From positions 124,001 through 188,000 of the forward strand of contig CAWJDQ010000013.1 in NCBI GenBank assembly GCA_963841695.1: a stretch of DNA of 64,000 nucleotides, written 5' to 3'. Source of the stretch: RYN-230 sp963841695. GTDB lineage: Bacteria; Actinomycetota; Actinomycetes; Streptosporangiales; Streptosporangiaceae. The stretch's first letter is position 1, and every line of letters begins with the position of its first letter. A model generated the notes under the pieces. It did not search any database, was not told the DNA's origin, and saw nothing but the letters and a program-made list of their open reading frames with translations. The position numbers and the translations under genes were made by a program. Shown here piece after piece: positions 24,694 through 32,305 of the stretch.

Positions 24694-24713
24694 ATCTGTG
24701 AAACACAGATTAT
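24694..24713. promoter_or_regulatory. Putative XRE operator, site 1 (HATPase promoter)
   Basis: Perfect 7-nt arms ATCTGTG/CACAGAT around AAA, extended by TAT. The 17-mer TGTGAAACACAGATTAT (24697-24713) matches 26155-26171 at 15 of 17 positions. It lies 26-45 nt upstream of the HATPase ATG. Confidence 0.6.
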
Positions 24714-24954
24714 GAGTCATGTGTCCGCTGCGCAACGACATCGGCCCTTGCCGGGTCACGTTGACTGAGTCTTTACCATCCGCCGGACCCGCCAGACCCT
24801 TCATGGTAACGCTACGTAAGGTGACACTGCTGTAGCTATGAGGTAACGAGCAGGGGTCCCGCTACTGCCTGGCCGGTAGCCATGGCAGTACAGTCGAGGC
24901 CGCGGCGGCTGCCGAACCGGAGCGGCCGCTTGGCCTCGAGACAGGCCCTGCAGA

Positions 24955-24992
24955 AAAAGAATCCCCCGGGCCGCCACCCGGGGGATTCTTTT
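24955..24992. terminator. Bidirectional rho-independent terminator
   Basis: A perfect 16-bp stem (24955-24970 with 24977-24992), loop CCGCCA, core CCCCCGGG. An A-run on the left and a T-run on the right give a U-tract in both directions. It ends the XRE-DUF397 transcript coming from the right. Confidence 0.9.
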
Positions 24993-25045
24993 ACCGCTGG
25001 CCGGCTTCGCAGGCCCTGCTGGGCCTCGCCGGCCTCGCCGGTGAG

Positions 25046-25255
25046 TCAGCGGTCGAGGTCGTACCGGCCCGCCTTGGTGTCCGACAGGAACTCGGCGAAC
25101 GCCGGGCGGCTGACCACGTGAGCGCCGTCGCCGGGGCGGGTGCTGTCCCGCACCGCGACGACATCCACGAAGTTGGCGGCGACTTCCACGCAACCGCCGT
25201 TAGAGGTACTGCTGAGGCGCGCCTTGCGCCACTGTGCTCGAGACAGGTCAATCAT
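25046..25255 (-). CDS. DUF397 family protein
   Basis: A 69-residue protein with the DUF397 pattern: the N-terminal WRKARLSSTSNGGCVEVA (about 9-26), VVAVRDSTRPGDGAHVV and the end RPAFAEFLSDTKAGRYDL. DUF397 proteins pair with XRE/DUF5753 regulators in actinomycetes and appear to act as their small antagonist or cofactor. Here the start is 2 nt after the XRE stop, so they are co-translated. Confidence 0.92.
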   Translation of the reverse strand: MIDLSRAQWRKARLSSTSNGGCVEVAANFVDVVAVRDSTRPGDGAHVVSRPAFAEFLSDTKAGRYDLDR

Positions 25256-25257
25256 GA

Positions 25258-26106
25258 TTACTCCAGTTGTTGCGCGAGGTGTTCCAGGTAAAGCACGGTA
25301 TCGCCAGGATCCTGAGCCGAATCGCGGATCCGGCTGAAGGCCTGGACGTACAAGCTCACCTCTTCTGGTCTGCTTACCTCCTGGATGGCCGTGTCTGTTT
25401 CGGTGAAGACGAGGGGTTCGTCCCCAGGCAGGTCAAAAATGTTGATCGAGGACGACACTCCCGGGCTGGGGCCATCCGCGAAGCGCTGGATGCGCAGTTC
25501 GACGTTGGGCCGGCCGCTCATCTCGATGAGATGCTCGATTTGCTCACGCCGCTCCTGCCTGCTCCCCCAGTGGTACATGAGCGAGGCCTCGGTGATCACC
25601 GCGATCAGGTGGGGAGCCGTCCCGTTAGTGCGGTCCAGGATCTCCTGGCGGCGCTGGCGGGTCTCCATCGCCTTCCGCCGCCACGCGGGCGGCCGCGGGC
25701 CAGCCCGCATGAAGGCCTCCGCGTAGTCCGGGGTTTGCAGCAGGCCGGGCACCACGAGGGGCATGCACACCTGGATCCGCTCGGCGTCGTTCTCGAACCC
25801 GGGGAACTCGTTCTCGAAGATTTCGGTGTAATCGCGCCACCACGGCCGGGCCCGTGAGCGGATGGCGAGCTCCTCGAGTTCCTCCGCGGTAGCGCTGTCC
25901 ACGCCATAGATCCGCAGCAGGTCCCGGATGTCGCTCATCTCAGGGCGCTTCCACTGGTTGGCCTCGAAGCGGCCGACCTTGCCGCGTCCCCAGTTGAGGA
26001 TGTCGCAGACGTGGTTGGCCGTGTGACCGCTCTCATTGCGGAGTTCGGCTAGGCGGCGGGACAGCCGGCGCTTGGCTACGGTCGCGCCGTAGGCATCGTC
26101 AGCCAT
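25258..26106 (-). CDS. XRE-family regulator with DUF5753 domain
   Basis: A 282-residue DNA-binding protein. The N-terminal helix-turn-helix lies at about residues 13-70 (LSRRLAELRNESGHTANHVC, then NWGRGKVGRFEANQW). A DUF5753 ligand-type domain spans about 95-280 (MPLVVPGLLQTPDYAEAFMR, ITEASLMYHWGS). Homologous to the XRE members of WhiJ/AbaA-type loci. A TATGCT -10 (26141-26136) lies upstream, with the palindrome-like site 26155-26171 over the -35 position, so autorepression is likely. Confidence 0.92.
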   Translation of the reverse strand: MADDAYGATVAKRRLSRRLAELRNESGHTANHVCDILNWGRGKVGRFEANQWKRPEMSDIRDLLRIYGVDSATAEELEELAIRSRARPWWRDYTEIFENEFPGFENDAERIQVCMPLVVPGLLQTPDYAEAFMRAGPRPPAWRRKAMETRQRRQEILDRTNGTAPHLIAVITEASLMYHWGSRQERREQIEHLIEMSGRPNVELRIQRFADGPSPGVSSSINIFDLPGDEPLVFTETDTAIQEVSRPEEVSLYVQAFSRIRDSAQDPGDTVLYLEHLAQQLE

Positions 26107-26135
26107 CGGTATCCCTTCCTGGGCAGGATGCGAGC

Positions 26136-26171
26136 AGCATAGCGCTACCTAACTTGTGAATCGCAGATTAT
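26136..26171 (-). promoter_or_regulatory. XRE promoter with putative operator, site 2
   Basis: -10 TATGCT on the minus strand (26141-26136). The 17-mer TGTGAATCGCAGATTAT (26155-26171) shares 15 of 17 bases with the site before the HATPase gene and covers the -35 position. Confidence 0.55.
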
Positions 26172-26285
26172 TGGATACTCCCATGAGACTCCCAGGTTAC
26201 GTCGGGTCCGCCCCCCCGCGGAAAGCGCGGACGGCGGCCGGACCCCGCCTGGGCCGACCGTGGAGCCTCCCGCCAGGTCCCGCGG

Positions 26286-26531
26286 TCAGCTGGCCCCGTC
26301 GTCGAACTCGCCGCCCCGGGCGCCGTCCAGGAAGCACTCCCACTCGTGCCGGTCATAGACCAGGATCCGGCCGTCCGGATCGCCGGTCACCCGCATCAGC
26401 ACCCACTCAGCCGCCCCGCCCGCGCCGGGCACGAAGGCGATCTCGATCGAGCCCTCGCCGTCCCCGGACCGCCGCCACTGCTGGGCGTCCACCTCGATAC
26501 CCAGGTCCTGCACGGTGGGCTTGCTGGCCAT
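26286..26531 (-). CDS. Second DUF397-like small protein
   Basis: An 81-residue protein starting MASKPTVQDLGIEVDAQQW. The second half WVLMRVTGDPDGRILVYDRH and EWECFLDGARGGEFD matches the DUF397 consensus (WVLMR...DPDGPVL...EW..F..G...GEFD). The first half is charged and unusual for the family. It follows the DUF574 methyltransferase gene by 16 nt on the same strand, a pairing common in Streptomyces and relatives. ATG 26531 is used because the upstream in-frame region lies inside the methyltransferase end. Confidence 0.82.
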   Translation of the reverse strand: MASKPTVQDLGIEVDAQQWRRSGDGEGSIEIAFVPGAGGAAEWVLMRVTGDPDGRILVYDRHEWECFLDGARGGEFDDGAS

Positions 26532-26547
26532 CACACCCCTCCTCGGG

Positions 26548-27417
26548 TCACGGCCGCCGGGCCACCCCGGCGTACCCCCAGCGCGAGCCATCGCTGTCCG
26601 CGAGCTGCGGATCCTCGGCTCCCCACTCTCCCATGTACACCAGCCGGGGCACCGCGTCCGGCCAGGCCGGGACGAGTTCCAGCCCGTCGAAGAAGCGCTC
26701 GACCTGGGCCCGGGGGCGCAGGTAGATGTTCTCGGTGGCGCGCGCGTACACCGACCGCCCGGTCTTCACCCCCCGCTCGGGCACGTTGTCCGCGGTGACG
26801 TGGGACAGCGCGAGGTAGCTGTCCGGCGCCAGGGCTTGCGTGTACTGGGCCACCAACCCCCAGGGGTCGGCGCTGTCGGCCACGAAATGCAGCACGGCGG
26901 TCATCAGCAGGCCGACCGGCTCGGTGAAGTCGATCAGCGCCCGCAACTGCCGGTCACCCAGCACCCTGGCGGGTTCCCGCAGGTCGGCGAAGACGAAGGT
27001 GGTGAGGCGGCTGTCGGTCAGCAACTCCCCGGCGTAGGCGCGGACCATCGGGTCGTTGTCCACGTAGACCACCCGCGCGTCGGGCGCGATCCCCCGGACG
27101 ACCTGGTGGGTGTTGCCCTGGGTCGGGAGCCCGGAGCCGATGTCGATGAACTGGCTGATCCCGCGCTCCGCCGCCAGCCATTTCGCGGCCCGCTGGTGAA
27201 ATCCGCGGTTGGCCCAGGCCATGTCGGAGATCTCGGGCAGGTCCGACCGGATCCGCTCGGCCGCCTCCTGGTCCGCCGGGTAGTTGATCGTGCCGCCGAG
27301 ATAGTAGTCATACAGCCGGGCGGGGCTGGGCACCGACGGGTCCACGCCGGGCGGGACAGGGGGTGGATCATCCCTGTCCGTGGTGGCTGGCCGCCACGGA
27401 TCACGCCCCCCCGTCAT
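26548..27417 (-). CDS. SAM-dependent methyltransferase, DUF574/Methyltransf_19 family
   Basis: About 289 residues. Family signatures include SPARLYDYYLGGTINYPADQ (31-50), ANRGFHQRAAKWLA (about 69-82), the SAM-binding strand QFIDIGSGLPTQGNTH (about 88-103), VVYVDNDPMV and LIDFTEPVGLLMTAVLHFV. The family is expanded in actinomycetes, is often next to DUF397 genes, and its methyl acceptor is unknown. Its ATG overlaps the TGA of tag by 4 nt, so it may also be read through from the DNA-repair gene upstream. Confidence 0.92.
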   Translation of the reverse strand: MTGGRDPWRPATTDRDDPPPVPPGVDPSVPSPARLYDYYLGGTINYPADQEAAERIRSDLPEISDMAWANRGFHQRAAKWLAAERGISQFIDIGSGLPTQGNTHQVVRGIAPDARVVYVDNDPMVRAYAGELLTDSRLTTFVFADLREPARVLGDRQLRALIDFTEPVGLLMTAVLHFVADSADPWGLVAQYTQALAPDSYLALSHVTADNVPERGVKTGRSVYARATENIYLRPRAQVERFFDGLELVPAWPDAVPRLVYMGEWGAEDPQLADSDGSRWGYAGVARRP

Positions 27418-28142
27418 GACACCTCCCGCACTGTCCGGTCACAGTGTGACACGCTCCGTGCGGTTAATGACCCGGGATGCTCAGACGCGCGTGCCCGGCC
27501 AGCGTGCCGCCGGACGCAGTCACGCAGATGGTCGTCCACGATCCCGCAGGCCTGGAAGGTGGCGTACACCGTGACCGGGCCGGTGAAGGAGAACCCGTGG
27601 CCGCGCAGTTCCCTGGCCAGCGCCTTGGACGCGGGGGTCCAGACGGGTACCTCAGCCATGGTGACCGGCCCGGCGGGGCCCGGCTCCCCGGCAGCCCCGC
27701 CGTGACCCCCGCCCGCCGTATCCCCGGCGTAGCTCCAGACCCGCGCGGCCAGGCCGCCCGGGACGGCCAGTGCGGCCCGGGCATTCCCGATGACGGCCGC
27801 GATCTTGGCCCGGTTCCTGACGATGCCCGCGTCACCGAGGAGCCTGGTCACGTCGTCCGGGCCGAATTCCGCCACGACGGCGGGATCGAAGCCCGCGAAG
27901 GCGGCCCGGAAGTTCTCCCGTTTGCGCAGGATCGTCAGCCACGACAAGCCAGCCTGGAACGCTTCCAGGCTCAGCCGCTCGAAGATCCCCTGGTCGTCAC
28001 GGACCGGGCGTCCCCACTCCCCGTCGTGGTAGGCCAGGTATTCCGGGGCGGACAGGGCCCACGGGCAGCGCAGCTGCCCGTCCGGCCCGGGCTGCGGCAG
28101 GCCCGGGTCCGGCCCGGGCTCCGGCAGGCCGGGGTCAGTCAT
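27414..28142 (-). CDS. tag: DNA-3-methyladenine glycosylase I
   Basis: A 242-residue base-excision-repair enzyme that removes 3-methyladenine from alkylated DNA. The helix-hairpin-helix glycosylase core and the zinc-snap ligands are visible: Cys in LRCPWAL (about 26), His in YHDGEWGRP (about 39), and His and Cys in IVDDHLRDCVRRH. Also WLTILRKRENFRAAF (about 69-83). A Gly/Pro repeat (PGLPEPGPDPGLPQPGPDG) precedes the domain and residues about 155-172 are Gly-rich. It overlaps the DivIVA-like gene stop upstream and the methyltransferase start downstream, so the genes form one operon. Rv1210 occupies the same position in M. tuberculosis. Confidence 0.95.
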   Translation of the reverse strand: MTDPGLPEPGPDPGLPQPGPDGQLRCPWALSAPEYLAYHDGEWGRPVRDDQGIFERLSLEAFQAGLSWLTILRKRENFRAAFAGFDPAVVAEFGPDDVTRLLGDAGIVRNRAKIAAVIGNARAALAVPGGLAARVWSYAGDTAGGGHGGAAGEPGPAGPVTMAEVPVWTPASKALARELRGHGFSFTGPVTVYATFQACGIVDDHLRDCVRRHAGRARASEHPGSLTARSVSHCDRTVREVS

Positions 28143-28680
28143 CGCGGCTGGCGGCCGCTTCCTCGGACCACCGCGGTGACCCGGCCCCCGCAGGCTCGTT
28201 ATCGTCCGCAGACTCGCGGTCCGCCGCACCGCGGTCCGCCGCACCGCGGTCCGCCGCCTCCTGGTCCGCGGGGGGCGGCGCGTCCAGGCCAGCGGTCTGG
28301 ATGCGCGCCCCGGCCGCCTTCGAGCGGGCCAGCAGGGTGGCCGTGATGACCGGATGGCCGGCCGTAGCGGACCGGAACTCGGCGAGCTGCTGGCGGAGCA
28401 CCGCGATCTCCACGTCGCGCTCGCTGATGAGCTGCGCAACCTGGCTCAGCGCCTCGTCGGTGATCTGCACGTTGTAGCCCCACAGCGACGACGGGGGCCG
28501 CAGCATCGCCACGTCGGCCGCGGTCATCACATCCGGCGGGACATAGTCCGAGGCAAACTCCGCCATCTCGCCACCGCGGCCCATGGCCACGCCGACCACG
28601 CCGACGAGAATGACCACCCCGGCAAGTAGCAACAGAATAGGCACAATAAGAATCGTCCCACGCCTGGCGCCTGCCGGCAT
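28135..28680 (-). CDS. Membrane-anchored DivIVA-domain-like protein
   Basis: About 181 residues. An N-terminal membrane helix (IPILLLLAGVVILVGVVGV, about 13-31; first residues basic) is followed by a short DivIVA-like segment SSLWGYNVQITDEALSQVAQ and a coiled coil LISERDVEIAVLRQQLAEF (about 65-103). The tail is acidic and contains an AADRG repeat. Related proteins sit beside tag and LOG genes in Streptomyces. It probably recognises curved membrane or assists polar growth, by analogy. It overlaps tag by 8 nt. Confidence 0.8.
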   Translation of the reverse strand: MPAGARRGTILIVPILLLLAGVVILVGVVGVAMGRGGEMAEFASDYVPPDVMTAADVAMLRPPSSLWGYNVQITDEALSQVAQLISERDVEIAVLRQQLAEFRSATAGHPVITATLLARSKAAGARIQTAGLDAPPPADQEAADRGAADRGAADRESADDNEPAGAGSPRWSEEAAASRDD

Positions 28681-28768
28681 CCAGGAGTAGCCGGCCGGCG
28701 CGGTTTTCCGTCCCCGGGCCGCGCCGACCCCGGCCGCGCCGACCCCGGCCGCGCCGTCCCCGGGCCGC

Positions 28769-29575
28769 TCAGTCCCCGGTGACCGGCCCGGCGTCCGGCT
28801 CGCCCGCCCGGGCCAGCCCGGCGTCGGTGCCGTTGTGCTGCGCGTGGGCCTGCTCGATGATGCGCACGACCTCGGCCGGATCGTCCTCGACCGTGATCAG
28901 CTCCTCGTCCCCGGCCGAGATGTTGCCGCTGCCCAGCACGGTGTCGCGGATCCAGGACAGCAGCCCGGACCAGTAGTCGCTGCCGACCAGCACAATCGGG
29001 AACTTCGTTATTTTCCCGGTTTGCACCAGCGTGAGCGCTTCGAACAGCTCATCCAGCGTGCCGAAGCCACCGGGCAGCACCACGAGGGCCTGCGAATATT
29101 TGATGAACACCGTCTTGCGGACGAAGAAGTAGCGGAACTCCAGCCCGATCTCGACGTAGTCGTTCAGGCCCATCTCCATGGGCAATTCGATGCCCAGTCC
29201 CACCGAGACCCCGCCCACGCTGGTGGCCCCCTTGTTGGCCGCCTCCATGACCCCGGGGCCACCGCCTGTGATCACCGCGTACCCGGCCTCGGCCAGCCCG
29301 GCCCCGATGCCCTCGGCCAGTTCGTACTCACGGCCGCCGGGCCGGGCCCGCGCCGACCCGAAGACGGAGACCGCCGGGCCGAGCTCGGCGAGCAGCCCGA
29401 AACCTTCCACGAACTCGGCCTGGATCCGCATCACCCGCCACGGGTCGGTATGCACCCAGTCGCTGGGCCCGCGCTTGTCGAGCAGCCGTTGGTCGGTAGT
29501 GGTCTTGGGGATGAAATCGCCGCGCAGCAGGGCAGGCCCCTGGCGGCGGATCCGGCGACGTGACTCAGATTGCAC
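28769..29575 (-). CDS. LOG family protein (TIGR00730, nucleotide phosphoribohydrolase-like)
   Basis: A 268-residue Rossmann-fold protein of the lysine-decarboxylase-like/LOG family, which cleaves nucleoside monophosphates (cytokinin ribotides in studied members). The motif GGGPGVMEAANKGA (about 104-117) and the catalytic PGGFGTLDELFEALT (about 168-182) are intact, and SVFGSARA starts the fold. Cytoplasmic. GTG 29575 lies 7 nt after a CAGGAT hexamer with no clear RBS, so a leaderless transcript is possible. Upstream of the DivIVA-like gene on the same strand. Confidence 0.93.
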   Translation of the reverse strand: MQSESRRRIRRQGPALLRGDFIPKTTTDQRLLDKRGPSDWVHTDPWRVMRIQAEFVEGFGLLAELGPAVSVFGSARARPGGREYELAEGIGAGLAEAGYAVITGGGPGVMEAANKGATSVGGVSVGLGIELPMEMGLNDYVEIGLEFRYFFVRKTVFIKYSQALVVLPGGFGTLDELFEALTLVQTGKITKFPIVLVGSDYWSGLLSWIRDTVLGSGNISAGDEELITVEDDPAEVVRIIEQAHAQHNGTDAGLARAGEPDAGPVTGD

Positions 29576-29737
29576 CCTTCGATCCTGCCACGCGCGATGA
29601 CCTGGTCAGCGGACCCGGCTCGGTAACGCGGCCCGCCCGTCACCCGCCGGCATCCTCAGGGTCAAGGGTTCGTGTGCGCCTGGGCACATGGCGCGGTCTG
29701 GGTCACTCCCGCCAGAGTGCGCCGGTAGCTTCGGGAT

Positions 29738-30625
29738 GTGCCCAGCAGCCGGCCGCGACCCCCACGCCCGCAGCGCAGGAAAACCAGGCGCCGCGCGGTC
29801 ATCGCGACCAGCCTGGTCCTGGTCATGGCAGGCGGGATCTACGCGGCGGTGCGCAGCCTCGCCCCGGTGATCGGGCCGGTGCTGACCGGGTCAGGATGCA
29901 CGGCGGTCTCCGGGCGCCAGTCGGTGCTGCTCGATACCCAGCAGGGCAGTATCGCGGCCACCATCGCGGGCGTGGCCCACCAGCAGTCGATGCCCCGGGC
30001 CGCGGTCACCATCGCATACGCGACCGCGATGCAGGAATCCAAGCTGCACAACCTGACCTACGGCGACCAGGACTCGGTCGGCGTATTCCAGCAGCGGCCC
30101 TCCCAGGGCTGGGGGCCCGCCAGGAAACTGGAGAACCCGGTCTACGCGACGACGAAGTTCTTCCGGGCGCTCAAGGCGGTCCCCGGCTACCAGAAGATGC
30201 CCGTGGATCAGGCCGCCCAGGCCGTGCAGCGCAGTGCGGACGGGGCGGCGTACGCCCAGTACCAGGGGATGGCGGCGGAGATGGCCGGCGCCTTCACCGG
30301 CCAGCACGGGCACGCGGTCTACTGCTGGTCCGGGTCAGACGGCCCGCGCCATGCCGACCTGGCCGGCATCGCCGAGGGGCTGACCAGCACCTTCGGCCAA
30401 GCCGTCGCGGGCCAGGCCCGGCCCGGGGTGCGGCACAGCCTGGAGGTGCGGATCGGGCACCCCCGGCTCGGCTGGGAAGTGGCGGCCTGGCTGGTCACCC
30501 ACGCCGGCAAGTACGGCATCCACGAGGTCCGGTTCGGCGGATACCAGTGGCGGGCCGCCGCCGGCACCAAGGGCTGGGTCCGCGATGCGGGTGCACCGCC
30601 GGCGGCCACTATCCAGCTGAGCTGA
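29738..30625 (+). CDS. Membrane-anchored lysozyme-like protein
   Basis: A 295-residue protein. A basic N-terminus (RPRPPRPQRRKTRRR) and one membrane helix (AVIATSLVLVMAGGIYAAV, about 20-38) precede a lysozyme-like domain around AIAYATAMQESKLHNL-type sequence (here VTIAYATAMQESKLHNLTYG, about 90-109), where Glu is in the catalytic position, then SVGVFQQRPSQGWG. Similar proteins in streptomycetes have been mislabelled heavy-metal transporters. A cell-wall lytic role outside the membrane is more likely but unproven. A TAGCTT hexamer ends 6 nt before the GTG, consistent with a leaderless mRNA. Confidence 0.82.
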   Translation: MPSSRPRPPRPQRRKTRRRAVIATSLVLVMAGGIYAAVRSLAPVIGPVLTGSGCTAVSGRQSVLLDTQQGSIAATIAGVAHQQSMPRAAVTIAYATAMQESKLHNLTYGDQDSVGVFQQRPSQGWGPARKLENPVYATTKFFRALKAVPGYQKMPVDQAAQAVQRSADGAAYAQYQGMAAEMAGAFTGQHGHAVYCWSGSDGPRHADLAGIAEGLTSTFGQAVAGQARPGVRHSLEVRIGHPRLGWEVAAWLVTHAGKYGIHEVRFGGYQWRAAAGTKGWVRDAGAPPAATIQLS

Positions 30626-30758
30626 TAACCTGCGCCCGGCTGGTGAAACTGGTGGCCCCCCGGGCGCGGCCGCATCCGCCTTCGCGACATACTTGCCCGG
30701 GACCGGGATACTGGGAGGCCCCAGACCCACCGGGAAATGCCGGAAGAGGAGTTCCGAC

Positions 30759-31085
30759 GTGACGTACATCATTGCGCAGCCCTGTGTCAACGTCCTCGAC
30801 AAGTCCTGCATCGAGGAATGCCCCGTCAACTGCATCTACGAGGGCGAGCGCATGCTCTACATACACCCCGACGAGTGCGTGGACTGCGGCGCATGCGAGC
30901 CGGTCTGCCCGGTCGAGGCCATCTTCTACGAAGATGACGTGCCCGACCAGTGGAAGGACTTCTACAAGGCGAACGTGGAGTTCTTCGGCGACCTCGGCTC
31001 GCCGGGCGGGGCGTCCAAGGTCGGGAAGATCAACAAGGACCACCCCATCGTCGCGGCGCTGCCCCCGCAGGGAGAAGAAAGCTGA
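30759..31085 (+). CDS. fdxA: 7Fe ferredoxin FdxA
   Basis: A 108-residue cytoplasmic electron carrier with one 3Fe-4S and one 4Fe-4S cluster. Cysteines follow the family order: VNVLDKSCIEECPVNCIY (Cys at about 9, 17, 21 and 25), then ECVDCGACEPVCPVEAI (about 40-56). The C-terminal half PDQWKDFYKANVEFFGDL is the usual long tail of actinobacterial FdxA. GTG 30759 follows GAAGAGGAG by 7 nt. Its TGA overlaps the CTG start proposed for dapC. This fdxA-dapC order is common in actinobacteria. Confidence 0.95.
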   Translation: MTYIIAQPCVNVLDKSCIEECPVNCIYEGERMLYIHPDECVDCGACEPVCPVEAIFYEDDVPDQWKDFYKANVEFFGDLGSPGGASKVGKINKDHPIVAALPPQGEES

Positions 31086-32233
31086 CCCTCGCCGCTCGGC
31101 TGCCCCGGTTCCCCTGGGATCTGCTCGTCCCGTACGGGCAGAAAGCCAGGGCCCATCCCGGCGGGATCGTGGACCTGTCGGTGGGGACCCCCGTGGACCC
31201 GGTCCCGGCGGTGGTGCAGGACGCACTCCGGGCTGCGGCGGACACCCCTGGTTACCCGGCCACCCACGGCACCCGCGCGCTGCGTGAGGCGGCGGCCGGG
31301 TGGCTGGCCCGCCGCCACGGGGTGACGGTCGGGCCGGACACGGTCCTGCCGGTGATCGGCACCAAGGAGTTCATCGCCGCACTGCCGGCCCTGCTCGGCT
31401 GCGGGCCCGGCGACGTGGTCGTCTACCCGGAACTGGCCTACCCGACCTACGACATCGGCGCCCGGCTGGCGGGCGCCGATGCGGTAGCCGCGGATGCGCT
31501 CCCGGCTGCGGGCCGCGCCCCCGCCGCCCCCATCTCCGCAACGAAAACCGTCCCCCAAGCGCCCGCTGGCCCGGTCCGGCTGGTCTGGGTGAACTCGCCC
31601 AGCAACCCCACCGGGCGGGTGCTCAGCGCCGGGCAGCTCGCCACGGCGGCCGGGGCGGCCCGGGACCGCGGCGCAGTCCTGGCCTCGGACGAGTGCTACC
31701 TCGGCCTCGGCTGGTCGGCGGAGCCGGTGTCCGTGCTGCACCCTGACGTATCCGGCGGGTCGTTCGAGGGCCTGCTCGCGGTGCACTCGGTGTCCAAGCG
31801 GTCCAACCTGGCCGGCTACCGGGCGGGCTTCGTGACCGGTGACCCCGCGCTCATCGCGCAGCTGCTGGAGATCCGCAAGCACGCCGGGATGATGATGCCA
31901 GCCCCGGTCCAGGCCGCCATGACCGCGGCACTGGCCGACGACGCGCACGCCGAGCGGCAGCGCGGCGTGTACGCGGCCCGCCGCGACCAGCTGCGGCCGG
32001 CCCTGGAGAAGGCCGGCTGGACGATCACCCACTCCGAGGCGGGCCTGTACCTGTGGGCCTCGCGCCCGGGGCACGACTGCTGGGCCTCGGTGGAACTGCT
32101 GGCCGGGGCGGGCATCCTCGTCGCCCCGGGCGAGTTCTACGGCCCGGCCGGGGCCCAGCACATCCGGGTGGCCCTCACCGCCACCGACGAGCGGGTCGCT
32201 GCCGCCGTCCGCCGCCTGGCCGACCTCTCCTGA
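31082..32233 (+). CDS. dapC: Succinyldiaminopimelate aminotransferase (DapC-like)
   Basis: PLP-dependent class I aminotransferase of about 383 residues, in the lysine/peptidoglycan diaminopimelate branch. Landmarks: VDLSVGTPVDPVPAVVQDAL (about 29-48), PGYPATHGTRALREAAAGW, VNSPSNPTGRVL, ASDECYLGLGW, the Schiff-base lysine in HSVSKRSNLAGYRAGF (about 239-254), and the C-terminal Arg region FYGPAGAQHIRVALT. No ATG, GTG or TTG precedes the conserved start LPRFPWDLL in frame. CTG 31082 follows GGGAGAAGAAAG and overlaps the fdxA TGA by 4 nt, as ATGA or GTGA overlaps do. Residues about 150-159 are encoded by a dispersed repeat. Confidence 0.9.
   Translation: MTLAARLPRFPWDLLVPYGQKARAHPGGIVDLSVGTPVDPVPAVVQDALRAAADTPGYPATHGTRALREAAAGWLARRHGVTVGPDTVLPVIGTKEFIAALPALLGCGPGDVVVYPELAYPTYDIGARLAGADAVAADALPAAGRAPAAPISATKTVPQAPAGPVRLVWVNSPSNPTGRVLSAGQLATAAGAARDRGAVLASDECYLGLGWSAEPVSVLHPDVSGGSFEGLLAVHSVSKRSNLAGYRAGFVTGDPALIAQLLEIRKHAGMMMPAPVQAAMTAALADDAHAERQRGVYAARRDQLRPALEKAGWTITHSEAGLYLWASRPGHDCWASVELLAGAGILVAPGEFYGPAGAQHIRVALTATDERVAAAVRRLADLS
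31532..31554 (-). repeat. Partial copy of the 33-nt dispersed repeat, inside dapC
   Basis: The minus strand reads GGGACGGTTTTCGTTGCGG plus three bases, one mismatch to the 19-nt core of the intergenic copies. It encodes the loop ISATKTVP of dapC, a segment absent from typical DapC sequences. Confidence 0.6.
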
Positions 32234-32305
32234 GGCCTTCCGGCCGCTGCCGGGGATTGTCCGACCCACCTGGGACGCTTGCTGGCCTGAGAGAAGGAGG
32301 GGACG

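Larger units (their letters stand above)
24669..25045. other. Regulatory intergenic region before the HATPase gene
   Basis: Contains the operator palindrome at 24694-24713 and the strong terminator at 24955-24992. Between them (about 24780-24900) I see short imperfect hairpins such as GCTAC/GTAGC but no ORF. Confidence 0.55.
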
